In this document: positions 6,061 through 6,086 of the stretch, one piece after another
Layout of the letters: each line of letters begins with the position of its first letter
Position numbering within the stretch: position 1 is the stretch's first letter
From: an uncultured Halioglobus sp.
Lineage (GTDB): Bacteria > Pseudomonadota > Gammaproteobacteria > Pseudomonadales > Halieaceae
Direction of reading: 5' to 3'
Length of the DNA: 6,086 nt
Assembly: GCA_905480565.1 (NCBI GenBank)
Contig: CAJQQW010000243.1
Coordinates: 1-6,086, forward strand
Program-made: the position numbers and the translations under genes
The notes under the pieces: generated by a model
What the model was told of the DNA's origin: nothing
What the model saw: the letters and a program-made list of their open reading frames with translations, nothing else
The model's database searches: none

Positions 6061-6086
6061 GGGACAATTGTTATCGTCACTGCGAC

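Noticed and set aside
6012..6080. 23-residue N-terminal extension of the crotonase
   Set aside because: Crotonases of this length start just before the first beta strand, and AGGAG points to ATG 6011.

Overview
The window looks like part of a Gram-negative chromosome, most likely from a gammaproteobacterium with an aerobic acyl-CoA-degrading lifestyle. This rests on a Q+2 lipoprotein, a TetA-type drug/H+ antiporter, and a block of acyl-CoA dehydrogenase and crotonase genes. The lineage is an inference from gene content and protein character; there is no rRNA or other marker to fix it.

Region 1 (about 1-1330, + strand) is accessory in character. A short orphan RHS-core protein (163-876) carries its own signal peptide and a 108-residue C-terminal tail of unknown function. 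It overlaps by 17 nt a small lipoprotein gene (860-1330) with a clear lipobox. The layout (RHS core, DPxGL boundary, unrelated tail, overlapping small gene) is that of a polymorphic toxin tip and its immunity gene, but neither activity can be shown from sequence. The first 148 nt hold no gene I can support. Two 60-nt blocks counted by hand in the lipoprotein gene are 43-45% G+C, against 52% and 67% in two blocks of the dehydrogenase genes, which fits different ancestry.

Region 2 (1408-2618, - strand) is an MFS antiporter of the tetracycline/multidrug (DHA1, TetA-like) type. It is split into an 86-aa and a 317-aa frame that overlap at ATGA. One extra base in the GGG run at 2362-2364 would restore a continuous 403-aa protein, so this is either a broken gene or a one-base sequence error.

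Region 3 (2848-5174, + strand) is a two-gene operon joined by TGATG. It encodes two unequal acyl-CoA dehydrogenase-family subunits whose key motifs are complementary: the first has the FAD/substrate signature and a candidate catalytic Glu244, and the second has the RxxFG/Q and EVHGGMGF elements. This is the pattern of heteromeric alpha2beta2 enzymes such as mycobacterial ChsE1-ChsE2, which act on steroid side-chain CoA esters.

Region 4 (5208-6011, - strand) is a crotonase-superfamily enoyl-CoA hydratase/isomerase that converges on the dehydrogenase operon. It keeps only one of the two hydratase glutamates. The dehydrogenase pair and the crotonase could act in successive steps of one beta-oxidation-like route, but they are on opposite strands and their substrates are unknown. 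No tRNA, rRNA, CRISPR array, insertion sequence or long repeat was seen.
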